A stretch of DNA of 64,000 bases from Thereva unica. Lineage: Eukaryota; Arthropoda; Insecta; Diptera; Therevidae. The stretch is taken from assembly GCA_949987705.1 (NCBI GenBank), contig OX465283.1, positions 50,010,953 through 50,074,952 of the forward strand. The letters are read 5' to 3'. The notes under the pieces are model-generated. The model saw only the letters and a program-made list of their open reading frames with translations. It was not told the DNA's origin and did no database searches. Every line of letters starts with the position of its first letter. Position 1 is the first letter of the stretch. The translations under genes were made by a program, and so were the position numbers. Shown here piece by piece: positions 11,132 to 20,903 of the stretch.

Positions 11132-12708
11132 CAGGGCCGTAACGTGGATTTTGTGGGCCCTGGGCAAGACCTTCAAATTGGGCCCCCCTCAATAAAAAAA
11201 ATTGAGAAAAAACTTACCATGGCTATAGTTCCTGTTCTTTCACATTTTTAAAGTTTAGTAGGTATATCACTTAATAAATAAACACAAAATAAGGAATCTT
11301 TAAATTGGTCCTGTCCATATTTTTTGTAAATTTTTTTTTATTTTATATTTATGAAGAAAAACGAATTAAAAATTTATTTAAATTGCATTCTTCTTGCTTT
11401 TTTCTCCGCAAACTCATCAATTATATTATTAAAATCTATTTCTTGCACTATGTTAGATTCAATTGATATAATAGACAGGTTCGACAAACGCTGTTGTCAG
11501 AGCGACGATCTTAAATAGTTTTTAATTAACTTCAGTTTACTAAAACTTCTCTCGCAAGAAGCGGTGGTGACTGGTAGGGTTAGAAATATTCTTAAAGCAG
11601 CCACCATGTTTTGGTACGATTCGACTAATTCGAAATCATGTATAGTCTTGTAATATATTTAGAGGAGTGGTTTCTTTCAAATTTTCCACCAGCCCACATA
11701 CTTGAAATTTAAAACTTTCATTCTCACAGCTTAATTCGTGACTATTCAAATCTTTATCATATTTTCTGGATAAATCTGCCGCCGCCTTTTGTAATTCAAC
11801 AACGCTCATTGATTCTAATGACGAGCCAAAAAGAAAAGAAAAATCTTCACAATTTCTCTGTGAACCTTCACGGATGCACGATTTTTGAATGAAGAAGATT
11901 TATGAATGAAGTCACAAGAGACTTAGACTTCATTTGTGTCTACCAAGATAGAGGGTTAATGATAGAGGGATAGAGGGTGAAAATGTTTGTTACTAGCCTT
12001 TTTCCCGGTATTTGCAAAATATAGTGATAGAACATATTAAAAATCACTTCATTTGGTGAAAATTCAGAGTTTGAACTAAAATAGCCTGAAAATAAACTTG
12101 GTTGGCCAAAAGTACAAAAGATCATGATATATTCGTAAAGTTCAATTAAAACCCTTGCGATTTCATGTAAAACAAAATTTTTTGAGGTATACACATTTTA
12201 AGATAGTATTTTAAGTTGAAAAAAAGCTGTTTTTTTTTTTTAACGCCATTTGAACCATTAGATCTAAAAATTTCGCTTCGACAATGTCATAAATCGATTA
12301 CATAAAATTTCCTATCAGAATAGTGTATTTTTACATTTTTTACTGTTCACTATTTGCTTTAGAAGAAAATTCAACTATTGTGAATTCTGACTTCGATAAA
12401 AACATAAAATAAAAAATCGATTATAAAAATCAATAGAATCAACGAAAAAATCTTATATTTGGCAAAATTTGTTGTTTTTAAGTGCAGAAAATGCCAGTGA
12501 AGTTGAATTTAAAATGCGTGATGGGCGGGTGGACACTCATGCTGAGTTGGCATGGAATTACCCATATTTGATTTGGAATATTCATTAAAATACGAATGAA
12601 AATAATTGAGATAATTTTTTATCGGGGTTTCCTGGGCCCCTCTGGGGCCCCCCTGGGCCCAGGGCCCTGGGCAAGTGCCCCTATTGCCCCTGCCTAGTTA
12701 CGGCCCTG
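11132..12708 (-). mobile_element. hAT element nested in the HINE-like array
   Basis: Ends are CAGGGCCGTAAC on the left and its inverse GTTACGGCCCTG on the right. It is flanked by a perfect 8-bp duplication CGACCGAA (11124-11131 and 12709-12716), the hAT hallmark. The duplicated target is the unit junction of the host minisatellite. Subterminal regions are rich in GGGCCC(T)GGGCAAG. The only coding remnant is the transposase C-terminus at 11374-11845 on the minus strand; the rest of the 1577 bp is AT-rich and non-coding. It must be younger than the HINE-like element. Confidence 0.9.
11374..11845 (-). pseudogene. hAT transposase C-terminal dimerisation region (relic)
   Basis: Minus-strand reading, N to C: SLESMSVVELQKAAADLSRK, KFQVCGLVENLKE, LVESYQNMVAALRIFLTLPV, then TTASCERSFSKLKLIKNYLR and a short tail ending at TAA (11374-11376). 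The LPV.TASCERSFSKLK..K..LRS block is the signature of the hAT C-terminal dimerisation domain, closest to the ZMYM1-like insect hAT group. There is an in-frame TGA immediately after LRSSL and another stop near 11640, so it is dead. The BED finger and most of the catalytic RNase H fold are absent. Confidence 0.85.
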
Positions 12709-13289
12709 CGACCGAATATTATAAAAATCTTTTCAGATTATATTGTCGCTAATACGCTTCGAACGGCACCTCAAGTACCTAAGTCAATATCCTTCGTGGT
12801 TCGGGCGATATCGTGCAGGAAAATCTTTTCAGATCATATTTCGGTTAATACGCTTCGAACGACAACTCAACGAAGTCGATATCTTTTTTGGTTCGCGCGA
12901 TATCGTGCAGGAAAAAATGACCACATCCGTACGCACACACACACACACATACTTCCTCCCAATTTTTTGCTTAAAATGCTCCTGGGACCTTGAAAGATGA
13001 AAATACGTCGAAATTTTAGATTTCGATTTTCAGACCGATTACAATAACTTCCTATACTGGGAAGTTAATAATGTTCCTGGCTAACAGATATCCGAGATAG
13101 GAGAAATCCAGGACAGGGTTTGATGAAACCCTATATAATCTAATGGCCAACAGGGCAGTTTGAATATTCGAGAAAATAACCATGCTTTTTTGGCGAGGGA
13201 TGGTGAAAATCTTACATCAGTCGATTTATCAGTCACGCGTCAGTCAGGAAACACCGCTGAGTATCCGAACACAGACGGTAGTGTCAGAT

Positions 13290-13522
13290 TTTTACTGAGT
13301 AAACTCACCACCCCTTTCGGTGAGGTTTACCCATCTGGCACCGCCGCGAGGCATTACTTCGGGCGGGCGTCACCAACGCGCCCCTCCAGCTTGGGCCGCC
13401 TCAACAATCTGAACTGCGTCAATAGTGGAGCGGCCCGGTCGGAAACCGAACTGTCCGTCGTCGGCCAGGTCTCTCCGCCTGTAGGGCCTCATGAAGATGT
13501 GGCCTCAAACGCTTGCCCGTCG
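13290..13522 (-). pseudogene. LINE reverse transcriptase fingers fragment (R1-like)
   Basis: Minus-strand translation contains ADDGQFGFRPGRSTIDAVQI, matching the '.Q.GFR.GRST.DA' block of R1/I-clade LINE reverse transcriptases. The fragment is short and has no catalytic residues. It stops exactly at the left end of the Transib-like element. GC content is markedly higher than the surroundings, which is usual for R1-like coding DNA. Confidence 0.7.
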
Positions 13523-14389
13523 CACACTGGGGCAGAAAGCACTTTTTGGTTCAAAAGTTTCTAGAGACCACAATTTTAAACCAATTTAGATAATTTTTTT
13601 TTATTTTGAAGGTAAGATGATTTGTAAGATATCTGTGGAAGCCGAATTTTGATTTTCCCTTCCAAATATGCCTCAATTTTTTTTTGTTTTTAGCCATTTT
13701 TTTGCCTCCCACAGCCCCAAAACAAGTCGTAGGGGGCACTATGACCCCTTAAAATGTTCGTAACAGTCCCTACTATAATCAAAAAATAACAAAAAAATCC
13801 GCCCTTGCCTCTAAAGGGGCCAGTGCGCAACCTTAAGGGCTGTGAATTGTAAAATGCACTTATGCCCTTTATAATACTACCTCCCACGGCCCCAAAAAAA
13901 ATCGTAGGAGGCTCGGAGACCCCTTAAAATTTTTGTAATTTAACGTACAACAATAATAAAATAATATAAAAATCCGCATTTGCCTCTAAGGGGGTCAAAA
14001 AGGGTCCTGAAAGTTTGCCCCCCCCCCTCATATGCACCCTATGCACGCCACCCATGTCTAAATTATAAAACTAGTTAATTTGATTGTAATAATTAATAAT
14101 CAATCAAAAAAAAGTCATTGTACCTCACCTGGGGCACTAATTACATCAAATTGTCTTATTTTATCGCAGAGATCAAAGCTTATTATTGATAGTAAAGTAA
14201 AGTAAATTAATTATTTTTGACATTTGAGGTTAGGTGCAACATATTTGGAAGGGAAAATCAAAATTCGGCTTCCACAGATATCTTACAAATCATCTTACCT
14301 TCAAAATAAAAAAAAAGTTATCTAAATTGGTTAAAAATTGTGGTCTCTAGAAACTTTTGAACCAAAAAAGTGCTTTCTGCCCCAGTGTG
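13523..14389. mobile_element. Transib-like long-TIR non-autonomous element, copy 1
   Basis: The 867-bp element begins CACACTGGGGCAGAAAGCAC and ends with the inverse. Inverted repeats run about 145 bp (13523-13668 against 14245-14389). Flanking 5-mers are CGTCG (13518-13522) and CGCCG (14390-14394), four of five matching. The 5-bp GC-rich duplication and termini close to CAC(A/T)(A/G)TG are Transib features; CACACTG differs by one base from the RAG/Transib heptamer CACAGTG. No transposase is encoded. Sister copy at 49931-50787 with a perfect duplication. Superfamily assignment is inference from termini only. Confidence 0.7.
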
Positions 14390-14394
14390 CGCCG

Positions 14395-14955
14395 TGTCCA
14401 ACATACACAAGGGTCTGCAAGACGCCGCCATGTCTGCCGAATAACCATGCTAGATCTATTGGGAGCTCTATTAATAAAGGTCTGGGTACACACCTGGATG
14501 GCAAGTAACTCAGCTTGAAAAACAGTTGGGGTAGTGAATGGCCTATTTTGTTCCTTGGGCCATATATGCCGAGTCCTATGCCATAATCGATCCAAGCAAA
14601 GTCCCTATATGAAAAGGCCGGTCTTCCTCCAAAGACGTCATAAACGGTTTGTCGAAATCCAGAGTGGCAGAAATGGTATCGGACAATAACAACATTGGCT
14701 CCAGGTTTAGTTACTTGAGAATGCGATGAATTCTCCCGTAGAAGGCAACCAGAGCCAGAGCCTCCTTCTCTACTAATTGAAGTGGAGGATGATTCACTAG
14801 AGCTTCGCTAGCCGCAGACAGTCAGGTGCTTCTAGCTACCGGGATACCCACACAGGCCAGGCTTCCCACGTTTCCCAGCTTAATCACAGTAACCTTTTGT
14901 TTGGTCTTGATCCACCATGTAATAGATGCGTACATGACCATGTCCTTATGACAGT
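14395..14955 (-). pseudogene. LINE reverse transcriptase thumb and RNase H relic (R1/I-like)
   Basis: On the minus strand from about 14950 downwards: KTKQKVTVIKLGNVGSLACV, then EALVNHPPLQLVEKEALAL, the post-palm block of RNase-H-bearing LINEs. Then a GLGIYGPRNKIGHSLPQ stretch and VFQAELLAIQVCTQTF in a neighbouring frame, which fits the RNase H core ('G.GIY.P......L....VFQAE..AI..C'). Frame changes and stops abound. Its order relative to the fingers piece at 13290-13522 is not colinear with a normal LINE, so the two are separate or rearranged fragments. Confidence 0.65.
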
Positions 14956-15632
14956 CGTGTATAGCCAAAACAACCTAGGTTAGAGCCTAGATTTTTTTAG
15001 ATGTTCTTCTTTTACAATGCCGTTTTTAATCAGTACAAAATTTCTGTAGCCATATTTAATTTACGCTTTTGCTTCTCGATAATCTGGCAGCAGTCGATTC
15101 TTTACAGCTATTAGAACACATTATATATATTTACTTGTGTAAAGCGGGCCACTATGTGCGATTCACTTTTGCTTTGAAGTGTTTATTCATGCAAATGCAC
15201 TCAAAAATGCCACGACACACGCCTCAAATATGAACCCTTTCTGTGGTGGCATAAATCGCCACGCGACAAAATAATATAATCCCGGATTATTTCCTTTTAT
15301 TTCATCATTAAATACTTAGCATAAAAATATTCTTATGCCCGCTGAGAGTAACGTTTGTCTCCTTATCATTGCACTAATTTACTACTCCGCATCTACATAT
15401 TGAAATCTTTGATGCTACTTATTCGATGCTATTCTAATGTAGCAAGTTACTAGCTCTCAGCAGGTATTTTTAGTTAAACATTGTATTATGTAATGCAAAT
15501 CATCCAGGCGTCTAGTTTCCGTGGACCCTAGCCAAAAGGGAGGACAATCTAGAATTCATTGAACCCTACACCACTAATGTAATGTTGCTGATAAAATTAT
15601 TACTAAGATAAAATTGGAGCCTTACGGCTTAA
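14956..15632. other. Unassigned AT-rich region
   Basis: No element ends or coding readings that I recognise. It lies downstream (minus strand) of the candidate exon at 15633-15782 and could hold its 3' UTR. TTTATT (inverse of AATAAA) occurs near 15296. Confidence 0.3.
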
Positions 15633-15782
15633 CTAACTAAACCCAAGATTGCTTGGGGATGTAATCAATTCCTGACTTCGTAGTGATGTAAGAACTTCTT
15701 TGGCCCATTGAAGGCGAGGACGTATACCTCTATATCCAAAAGTTGTTTCAGGATCCTGATCATTCGAATGATAGACGGTGAC
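15633..15782 (-). CDS. Candidate terminal coding exon of an unrecognised gene
   Basis: On the minus strand a pyrimidine-rich acceptor (TTTTTTCTCAG, ending at 15783) precedes an open phase-0 stretch of 49 codons ending in TAG (15633-15635). It begins VTVYHSNDQDPETTFGYRGI and ends SPSNLGFS. The composition is balanced and protein-like, unlike the AT-rich translations around it, and it shows no resemblance I know to a transposon protein. The exact coincidence of acceptor and reading frame is the main support. I do not recognise the protein, and no upstream exon is identified; any would lie at higher coordinates, where the neighbouring sequence is repeat-like. It could be a real last exon, a retained fragment or chance. 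Confidence 0.4.
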   Translation of the reverse strand, partial: VTVYHSNDQDPETTFGYRGIRPRLQWAKEVLTSLRSQELITSPSNLGFS

Positions 15783-16189
15783 CTGAGAAAAAAGTGAAAA
15801 ATAGTAAAGAATTTTTATATCCGATTGCAAGATTGCAAGATTGCAAACGAGGAAATATTGCTATGTGTTTCGTTTTGTTTCGTTTGAAGAAAAATTGCCC
15901 CAAACATAACATCTTGTGGCTATACGGAAACATGTTGACATTTGTCATGAAATGTCACTAAATTATGACCAGTTGCCATAAATATTGTTAAGAGCTGCGT
16001 TTACACGAATGGCAAATAATGACAAGTCGGATTGTGACAAAAATTATCACAGAGTTGACTTTATTTGTGTTGTAGATGCTGTTGAAAAAGGAAACTATTT
16101 TCAACCATTAGGGGTTAAACCTATCTCGCGACTGTGACGGTCCACCATATGTGCTAACACAGCTAGTTCAGTGGTTGACGGGGTTTGGC

Positions 16190-17237
16190 TTCGAATTCTT
16201 TCGTACAACACCGATTGACGTAAAATTTGGACGAATATTCGGTCAAAAATGTACCGAACCGAACATTCGGCCGAATTATTCGGTTCGTTTTGCGCAGTTC
16301 ATATAGGTCGGCGAAGCGATCTGCGAGTATCAGCGTTCGCCCACCTCTTGAGCACTTCACGCTAGCTCGGCTCGCTCACGCAATGCGCCGCTCTTTCTTT
16401 TATTGCAATTTCTCGCGTGATAGAACTATTGCCCTTTTTTATTGAAAAATAAGAGACTGAAGCAAGAATTCCATAAACATTGAGGCCCTACGCACATGGG
16501 TCGACGGATTTGCAATCTCAGTTTCAAACCGGTTTCACCATTATCACGTTCACGGTTGTGTTTGCAACCAAAATGAAACCTTTGTCCACACAAAACCGCA
16601 ACTGATTTTTCATCAATCGGTGTTCTGTGCTCACGAAGATTTTGTTGAATAAACTTTGACACGTACAGATTCAACCACACAACTGAAACTGGTGTCATTT
16701 CCAAGCGTACATGCGTTGCATTCTGTGACAGACAATGTAGAAGTGTGTGTATTCAAATGCGACTTGACGAAATATTCCATGAATGGAATCATACACTCGT
16801 TACTTAGATTATTGGGTTAGGTCGGGACGTCATGCATCCAAATTAAGTGTTGGTGCAAGCTCGCCGCATATCATGGAGCCGCTGAATGCAACGCAAATAC
16901 GCAAGTACAAGCTTGATATTGCTTCCGTCCGGCAAGAACAGTTTGCAAGCGGTTGCAAACTAGTTTCAAATCGGTCTCGTTTCTGTCGACTCGCTTATAT
17001 TCTCATTTTTTTAAATTTTTGATTTTGTGAATAAATATGGTTTGCACAAAGAAGTGTTTGTTTCATTTACAAATACTACCTATGTACGGTTCCAAAAAAA
17101 AGCCTCTTTAACATATGTAACTCTTAAAATAATACTATTTAAATATTCGGTAATTATTCGGCAAACAAACGAACGTTAAAAAACACGCCGAATATACCGA
17201 ATACGAATATTCGGCCGAACATTCGGCGCATCTCTAG
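16190..17237. repeat. Decayed element with GGCCGAATATTCGG-type ends
   Basis: The left part (16228-16290) and right part (17150-17237) are both packed with palindromic ATTCGGCCGAAT motifs. The right end reads, on the minus strand, AGAGATGCGCCGAATGTTCG, a terminus type common in insect hAT-like elements. No clean left terminus or target duplication is visible and no transposase is encoded in the roughly 850 bp between. An old, partly eroded non-autonomous element is likely. Confidence 0.4.
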
Positions 17238-17998
17238 TAAGTAGGTAGAAGCATAGAGGAGTCACGTAGAACAAAAATTTGTGCGCGATATTTATCTTCT
17301 TCCTCCCTAACTTTGTGAGCACCTTTGTAAAGATGATATAAGGGGTCCCTTATACGGTAGGTTTTGCTATCAGTTTTGCCACAGTCGCGCTTCTGGTTAA
17401 TTATTATAAAAATTGTTCATTAGGTTTATAAATATGTACATTGTACATAGTTAACAAAAGTGGGTGTTTTCAATGATGCAGGATGCTTTTGCAGACTTGC
17501 TCGAAAGCAAATGACGTTGACTGACAGCTTAAGCAACATGCAAAAACAAACAACATGCATCATTGAGCATAACTCATTAGCTTGGTTCATTAGTCAGTCC
17601 TAGAACGATTTAAAACATTCTAGGATAGAAAAGTAGGGGAGACCGGGGCGAAGTCGCCCATGGGGCGAAGTCGCCCACCTCATTTTTTGCAAGAAATACT
17701 CATTATTGAAAGCTACCAATTTTTTTCCTAACGTGTTTTCAATGAAAAATGATCCTCACAAAATTTGGTGCACTTTGATGGATTCCTCTAAGTTGTAAGA
17801 TTTTTTTCATGTTTTTGATACTCAAAAGTAAAATTTTTACCTCTCAGACTTTTATTTCTGTAAACATTACATTATCGATATTTTGCAAAAGTATTGATTT
17901 ATATGACCCATTACGGTATAATGAACCGAAAAAATCATTTAGTTAGAATTATCGCACAGATATTTATATTTTTTTGAGTTGGTTTTATTCAAAAACTG

Positions 17999-18118
17999 CC
18001 GATGGGGCGAAGTCGCCATGTTGAGACCGGGGCGAAGTCGCCATGTTGAGACCGGGGCGAAGTCGCCATGTTGAGACCAGGGCGAAGTCGCCATGTTGAG
18101 ATTGGGGTGAAGTCGCCC
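17999..18118. repeat. 25-bp subterminal tandem array with palindromic GGCGA-AG-TCGCC core
   Basis: Five adjacent units, period 25, of the form GACCGGGGCGAAGTCGCCAT plus GTTGA; the last two units are slightly diverged. The core GGCGAAGTCGCC is an inverted repeat with a 2-bp centre and also occurs inside both transposon termini. The array lies about 200 bp upstream of the transposase start codon. Such repeats are candidate transposase-binding sites and could also repress the promoter (inference). Confidence 0.85.
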
Positions 18119-18318
18119 ACTTTGAAGTTGGCAACTGTCTGGCAACTGTCGGGTTTTAAATGCAGAATAGTTTTGCGAAACATCGTGGAAGTGACATTTC
18201 ATCGGAAAAGTAAGGTAATACACATTTCAACTTCTTTTTCATACCTGAATGTCATATACAAATATTTGTATATACAAAATACAAATAAATGATGACAAAT
18301 TTGTAATTTTTTAGAAAA

Positions 18319-20145
18319 ATGGTTCGTAAATACAAAAGAAAGAAGGATGGAACGAACAAAGATAGTTTGCAACAGGCAGTACGAGCTGTACGATTAAATA
18401 AAGTCTCAGTTCGTGCTGCAGCCAAACAGTTCAGTGTCCCTCGTTCAACGTTGAAAGATTGGGTTAAAAAGCACAAGAATTTGGATTTGGATTGTTCGAA
18501 TCCGGACGATGTGTTGCTTATTCATCATGGCGGTATCCCAGTTAGTATTAACAATGTTTACATTTAAATTATATTTTATTATTCAAGATAAAAGTCGTTT
18601 CAAATGTCCAATTCAAAATAATTATCTTTGCAAAATTTGTACTGCGAGTGCCAAAAATAATAAAATGACAAATTTCCTACGCAGGTGCTAAATCGTGAAA
18701 TGGAAAACGCGATTGCAGAATATCTTTTAGAGTGTAACGACTTATATTTCGGACTCACAACAAAAGAAACGAGGATTCTAGCTTATCAATTAGCAGAGCA
18801 GTTTGGCCTGAAGTACCCAACATCATGGAAAGAAGCAGGCATGGCAGGTGAGGACTGGCTTCGGGGATTTCTAGATCGTCATCCAGAACTGTCACTGCGC
18901 AAACCACAAGCCACAAGTTTGGCAAGAGCAACAGCGTTCAACAGGGTCAACGTAGCACAATTCTTTTCACTCTTGAAGTCTGTTTTGGTGAAACACAATT
19001 TTTTGCCCCGTTCTATTTGGAACATGGACGAAACTGGTGTTACGACAGTTCAACAGCCAGACAGAGTCATCGCACGCTATGGACAAAAACAAACTGGTCG
19101 TATTGTTTCTGGAGAAAGAGGGGTTCTTGTAACACTGGCAGTTGCTGTTTCAGCTACAGGAGTCTCAATCCCGCCCTTTTTTGTGTTTCCTCGGGTAAAT
19201 TTCAAAGAATATTTCCTCAGAGGTGGGCCAACAGGATGTATGGGAGTAGCAAACAAAAGTGGCTGGATGGATGCTTCTCATTTTGTACAGTTTTTGAAAT
19301 TCTTTCACTCTCATGTACGTTCCACGAAAGAAGATCCTGTTTTGCTGATACTTGACAACCACGAATCACATTTGAGCGTCGAAGGTCTCGATTACTGCAA
19401 AGAAAATGGGATTGTTGTTTTGTCTTTGCCGCCTCACTGCTCACACAAATTGCAGCCGTTGGATCGTTCGGTTTTTGGACCCTTCAAACATTACATCAAC
19501 ACCCATTGTGACAATTGGATGACGAACAACCCTGGTAAAGCGATGACTATCTACGACATTCCTGAGATCGTAACAAAAGCGTGGCCAAAAACATTCACAC
19601 ATCAAAACTGTTTATCTGGTTTTCGCTGCACTGGAATCTATCCATTCAATCAGGATATTTTTGAAGATTACGATTACGCTCCAAGTAAAACTACAGACAC
19701 ACCCGCGCCAACTACTAGTGCAAACGAAGCGTCACCTGATGTACCATCCTCTGTAGCTGCGACTTCAGTCTCCATCGCATTAGTTCCGCTTGCGTCAGCA
19801 TCGAGTACGTTAGTCCCTGAATATGACGTCCTCAACACACTACGATCGGAGACTGCACCAGAACCAGTTGAACGTGTTCCAGTGAACAACGGTGAAGTAC
19901 CATTCACAGTGGCTGTTTCGAGCTCGAGCATAATTCAGGTAATTCGACCTTTTCCACAAGCACCTCCCAGGCAAGTTAGTCAAAGAGGTCGAAGAAGAAG
20001 AAAGACTGCGATACTAACAGACTCTCCTGTATTGGAAAAACTGCGAGAAGAGCAGGAAACATCGCGTCAAAAGAAACTAAAATCAACTGCAGCTGCACCA
20101 AAAAAAAGAGGACGGACTAAAAAAACTGCTGACAACTCGAAATAA
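18319..20145 (+). CDS. Pogo/Jerky-type transposase (two exons)
   Basis: Exon 1 is 18319-18540 and exon 2 is 18685-20145. The 144-bp intron (donor CCA|GTTAGT, acceptor CGCAG|GTG) keeps phase 0 and joins GGIP to VLNREMENAI, giving 560 residues. Residues about 1-60 form a Psq-type helix-turn-helix (VRLNKVSVRAAAKQFSVPRS). A CENP-B/Tc5-like second DNA-binding region follows (YLLECNDL to DWLRGFLDRHPELSLR). The DDE core has D189 (NMDETG), D298 (LILDNHESH) and D334 (LQPLDRSVFGPFK), i.e. DD35D. The C-terminal tail is basic. The stop at 20143-20145 removes a PHD finger that is still legible downstream. Reading is otherwise open, so it may be recently active; cleavage and joining at TA sites in the nucleus is the family role. 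Confidence 0.92.
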
Positions 20146-20154
20146 CAACCGAAG

Positions 20155-20261
20155 GGCCTTTTCGGAAACGCAGAACTGCGGTCATTCTGCAATATTCAGC
20201 AATTGGAAGTCTGTAGCTGAATATTGCAGAGTGACCGCAGTTCTGCGTTTCTGAAAATGCC
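20155..20261. mobile_element. 107-bp near-perfect palindromic MITE nested in the pogo-type element
   Basis: Left arm GGCCTTTTCGGAAACGCAG and onward; right arm its inverse with few changes. The arms are about 45 bp with a loop of about 15 bp (AATTGGAAGTCTGTA). A 5-bp duplication CGAAG flanks it (20150-20154 and 20262-20266); 3-6 bp is possible because of the CCCGAAG context. Removing the insert and one CGAAG copy restores the reading frame between the transposase tail and the PHD finger. Superfamily unknown. Confidence 0.82.
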
Positions 20262-20266
20262 CGAAG

Positions 20267-20465
20267 ATTAGCAAAGCTAAACAAAAGAAGAGGTTGGAGT
20301 CCAGAGCATCGAGTTCTGACGAAGATGTAGACGATCGTTCATGTTGCACATGTGAGGAGCCTATAATCAGACATGTACGAGACATCGAATGCATCGAATG
20401 CAAGCGTTGGCCACACAAAGAATGTGCGAAAGTCCAATTTTACTTGTCCAAGTTGCTCATCTTAG
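20267..20465 (+). pseudogene. Detached C-terminal PHD finger of the pogo-type transposase
   Basis: In the frame restored by removing the MITE the sequence reads KQKKRLESRASSSDEDVDDR, then CCTCEEPI, DIECIECKRWPHKECAK, and, after a one-base frameshift near 20430, NFTCPSCSS and a stop. This is the C-x2-C...C-x2-C...H-x2-C...C-x2-C spacing of a PHD-type zinc finger, which is found at the end of related insect Jerky/pogo transposases. It is cut from the main ORF by a TAA codon (20143-20145), the MITE and the frameshift. Confidence 0.78.
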
Positions 20466-20903
20466 TTGAGTGACGGTTGATAGTGAGATGATTAATTGTT
20501 CGATTTTCTAACACCTTGAATATCTAATTACATGTTTATTTTTACATAAAATATCAATATTTTGTATAAAAATAAATGTTCTAATATTGTTAATCCACTA
20601 CATTCATTTATTCTTTCATAAAACGACCAAAACCAATTTTTTAAATTTATTTCTTAGATATGGCGACTTCGCCCCAGGGGTATGGCGACTTCGCCCCACG
20701 ATTTTTTGATTTACGAAAAAGTGTCAATTTAAGTTTTTTACATTTTTTTCAAAAACGAAAAACAATAAAATTTTTTTGAGGTATGTTCCTTAAAGGTGAG
20801 TGTCCGGTGAATCTTGCAGTTCATTCGATTTTTTTCTTAATGCATTTTCGTTGAAAAAATTGAGTTTGAAAAAATCATGGCGACTTCGCCCCGGTCTCCC
20901 CTA

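Larger units (their letters stand above)
10825..12915. repeat. About 146-bp tandem units inside the HINE-like element
   Basis: Successive blocks start GACCGAATATTATGAAA (about 10830), CGACCGAATTTTATGAAAAT (about 10979) and CGACCGAA (11124, where the hAT element enters). The array resumes at 12709 with CGACCGAATATTATAAAAAT and a partial unit near 12830. Each unit ends with TTCGCGCG(A/G)TATCGTGCAGG. Spacing is near 146 bp once the hAT insertion is ignored. Internal tandem arrays are a known feature of HINE/DINE-1-type elements. Confidence 0.7.
10059..13067 (-). mobile_element. Helitron/HINE-like non-autonomous element, copy 1 (with nested hAT)
   Basis: Reverse complement of the element at 44384-45621. 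On the minus strand it begins TAACTTCCCAGTATAGG and ends with hairpin GACCGAAGGGGTC, then ATCCCAACTAG followed by host T (CTAG at 10059-10062). The 5' subterminal AACTTCCCAGTA recurs inverted near the 3' end (about 10101-10112), as in Helentron-associated HINE/DINE-1 elements. Near the 5' end is an (AC)n run (12930-12949). The interior carries about 146-bp tandem units, each with a CGACCGAA...TTTTCAGATCAT block and a CGATATCGTGCAGG block, at about 10825, 10973 and 11120, then again after the hAT insertion. No open reading frame of its own. Confidence 0.72.
17636..20901 (+). mobile_element. Pogo/Jerky-type DNA transposon, nearly complete
   Basis: Termini are GGGGAGACCGGGGCGAAG on the left and the exact inverse on the right, flanked by TA (17634-17635 and 20902-20903), the Tc1/mariner-pogo target. 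It encodes a spliced transposase (18319-20145, extended originally to about 20465). GGCGAAGTCGCC boxes occur about ten times: two at the left end, five in a 25-bp array at 17999-18118 and three on the right (20659-20698 and 20878-20895). A 107-bp MITE sits inside it at 20155-20261. An AATAAA lies near 20568. It is the best preserved DNA transposon in the window. Confidence 0.93.

Noticed and set aside
17999..18118. CRISPR-like array
   Set aside because: Units are directly adjacent with no unique spacers, lie in a eukaryotic transposon and match its termini.
17939..18223. A repetitive minus-strand protein (MATSPWSQHGDF-type repeats)
   Set aside because: It is an antisense reading of the 25-bp subterminal DNA array; the same repeat is open in more than one frame simply because of its period.
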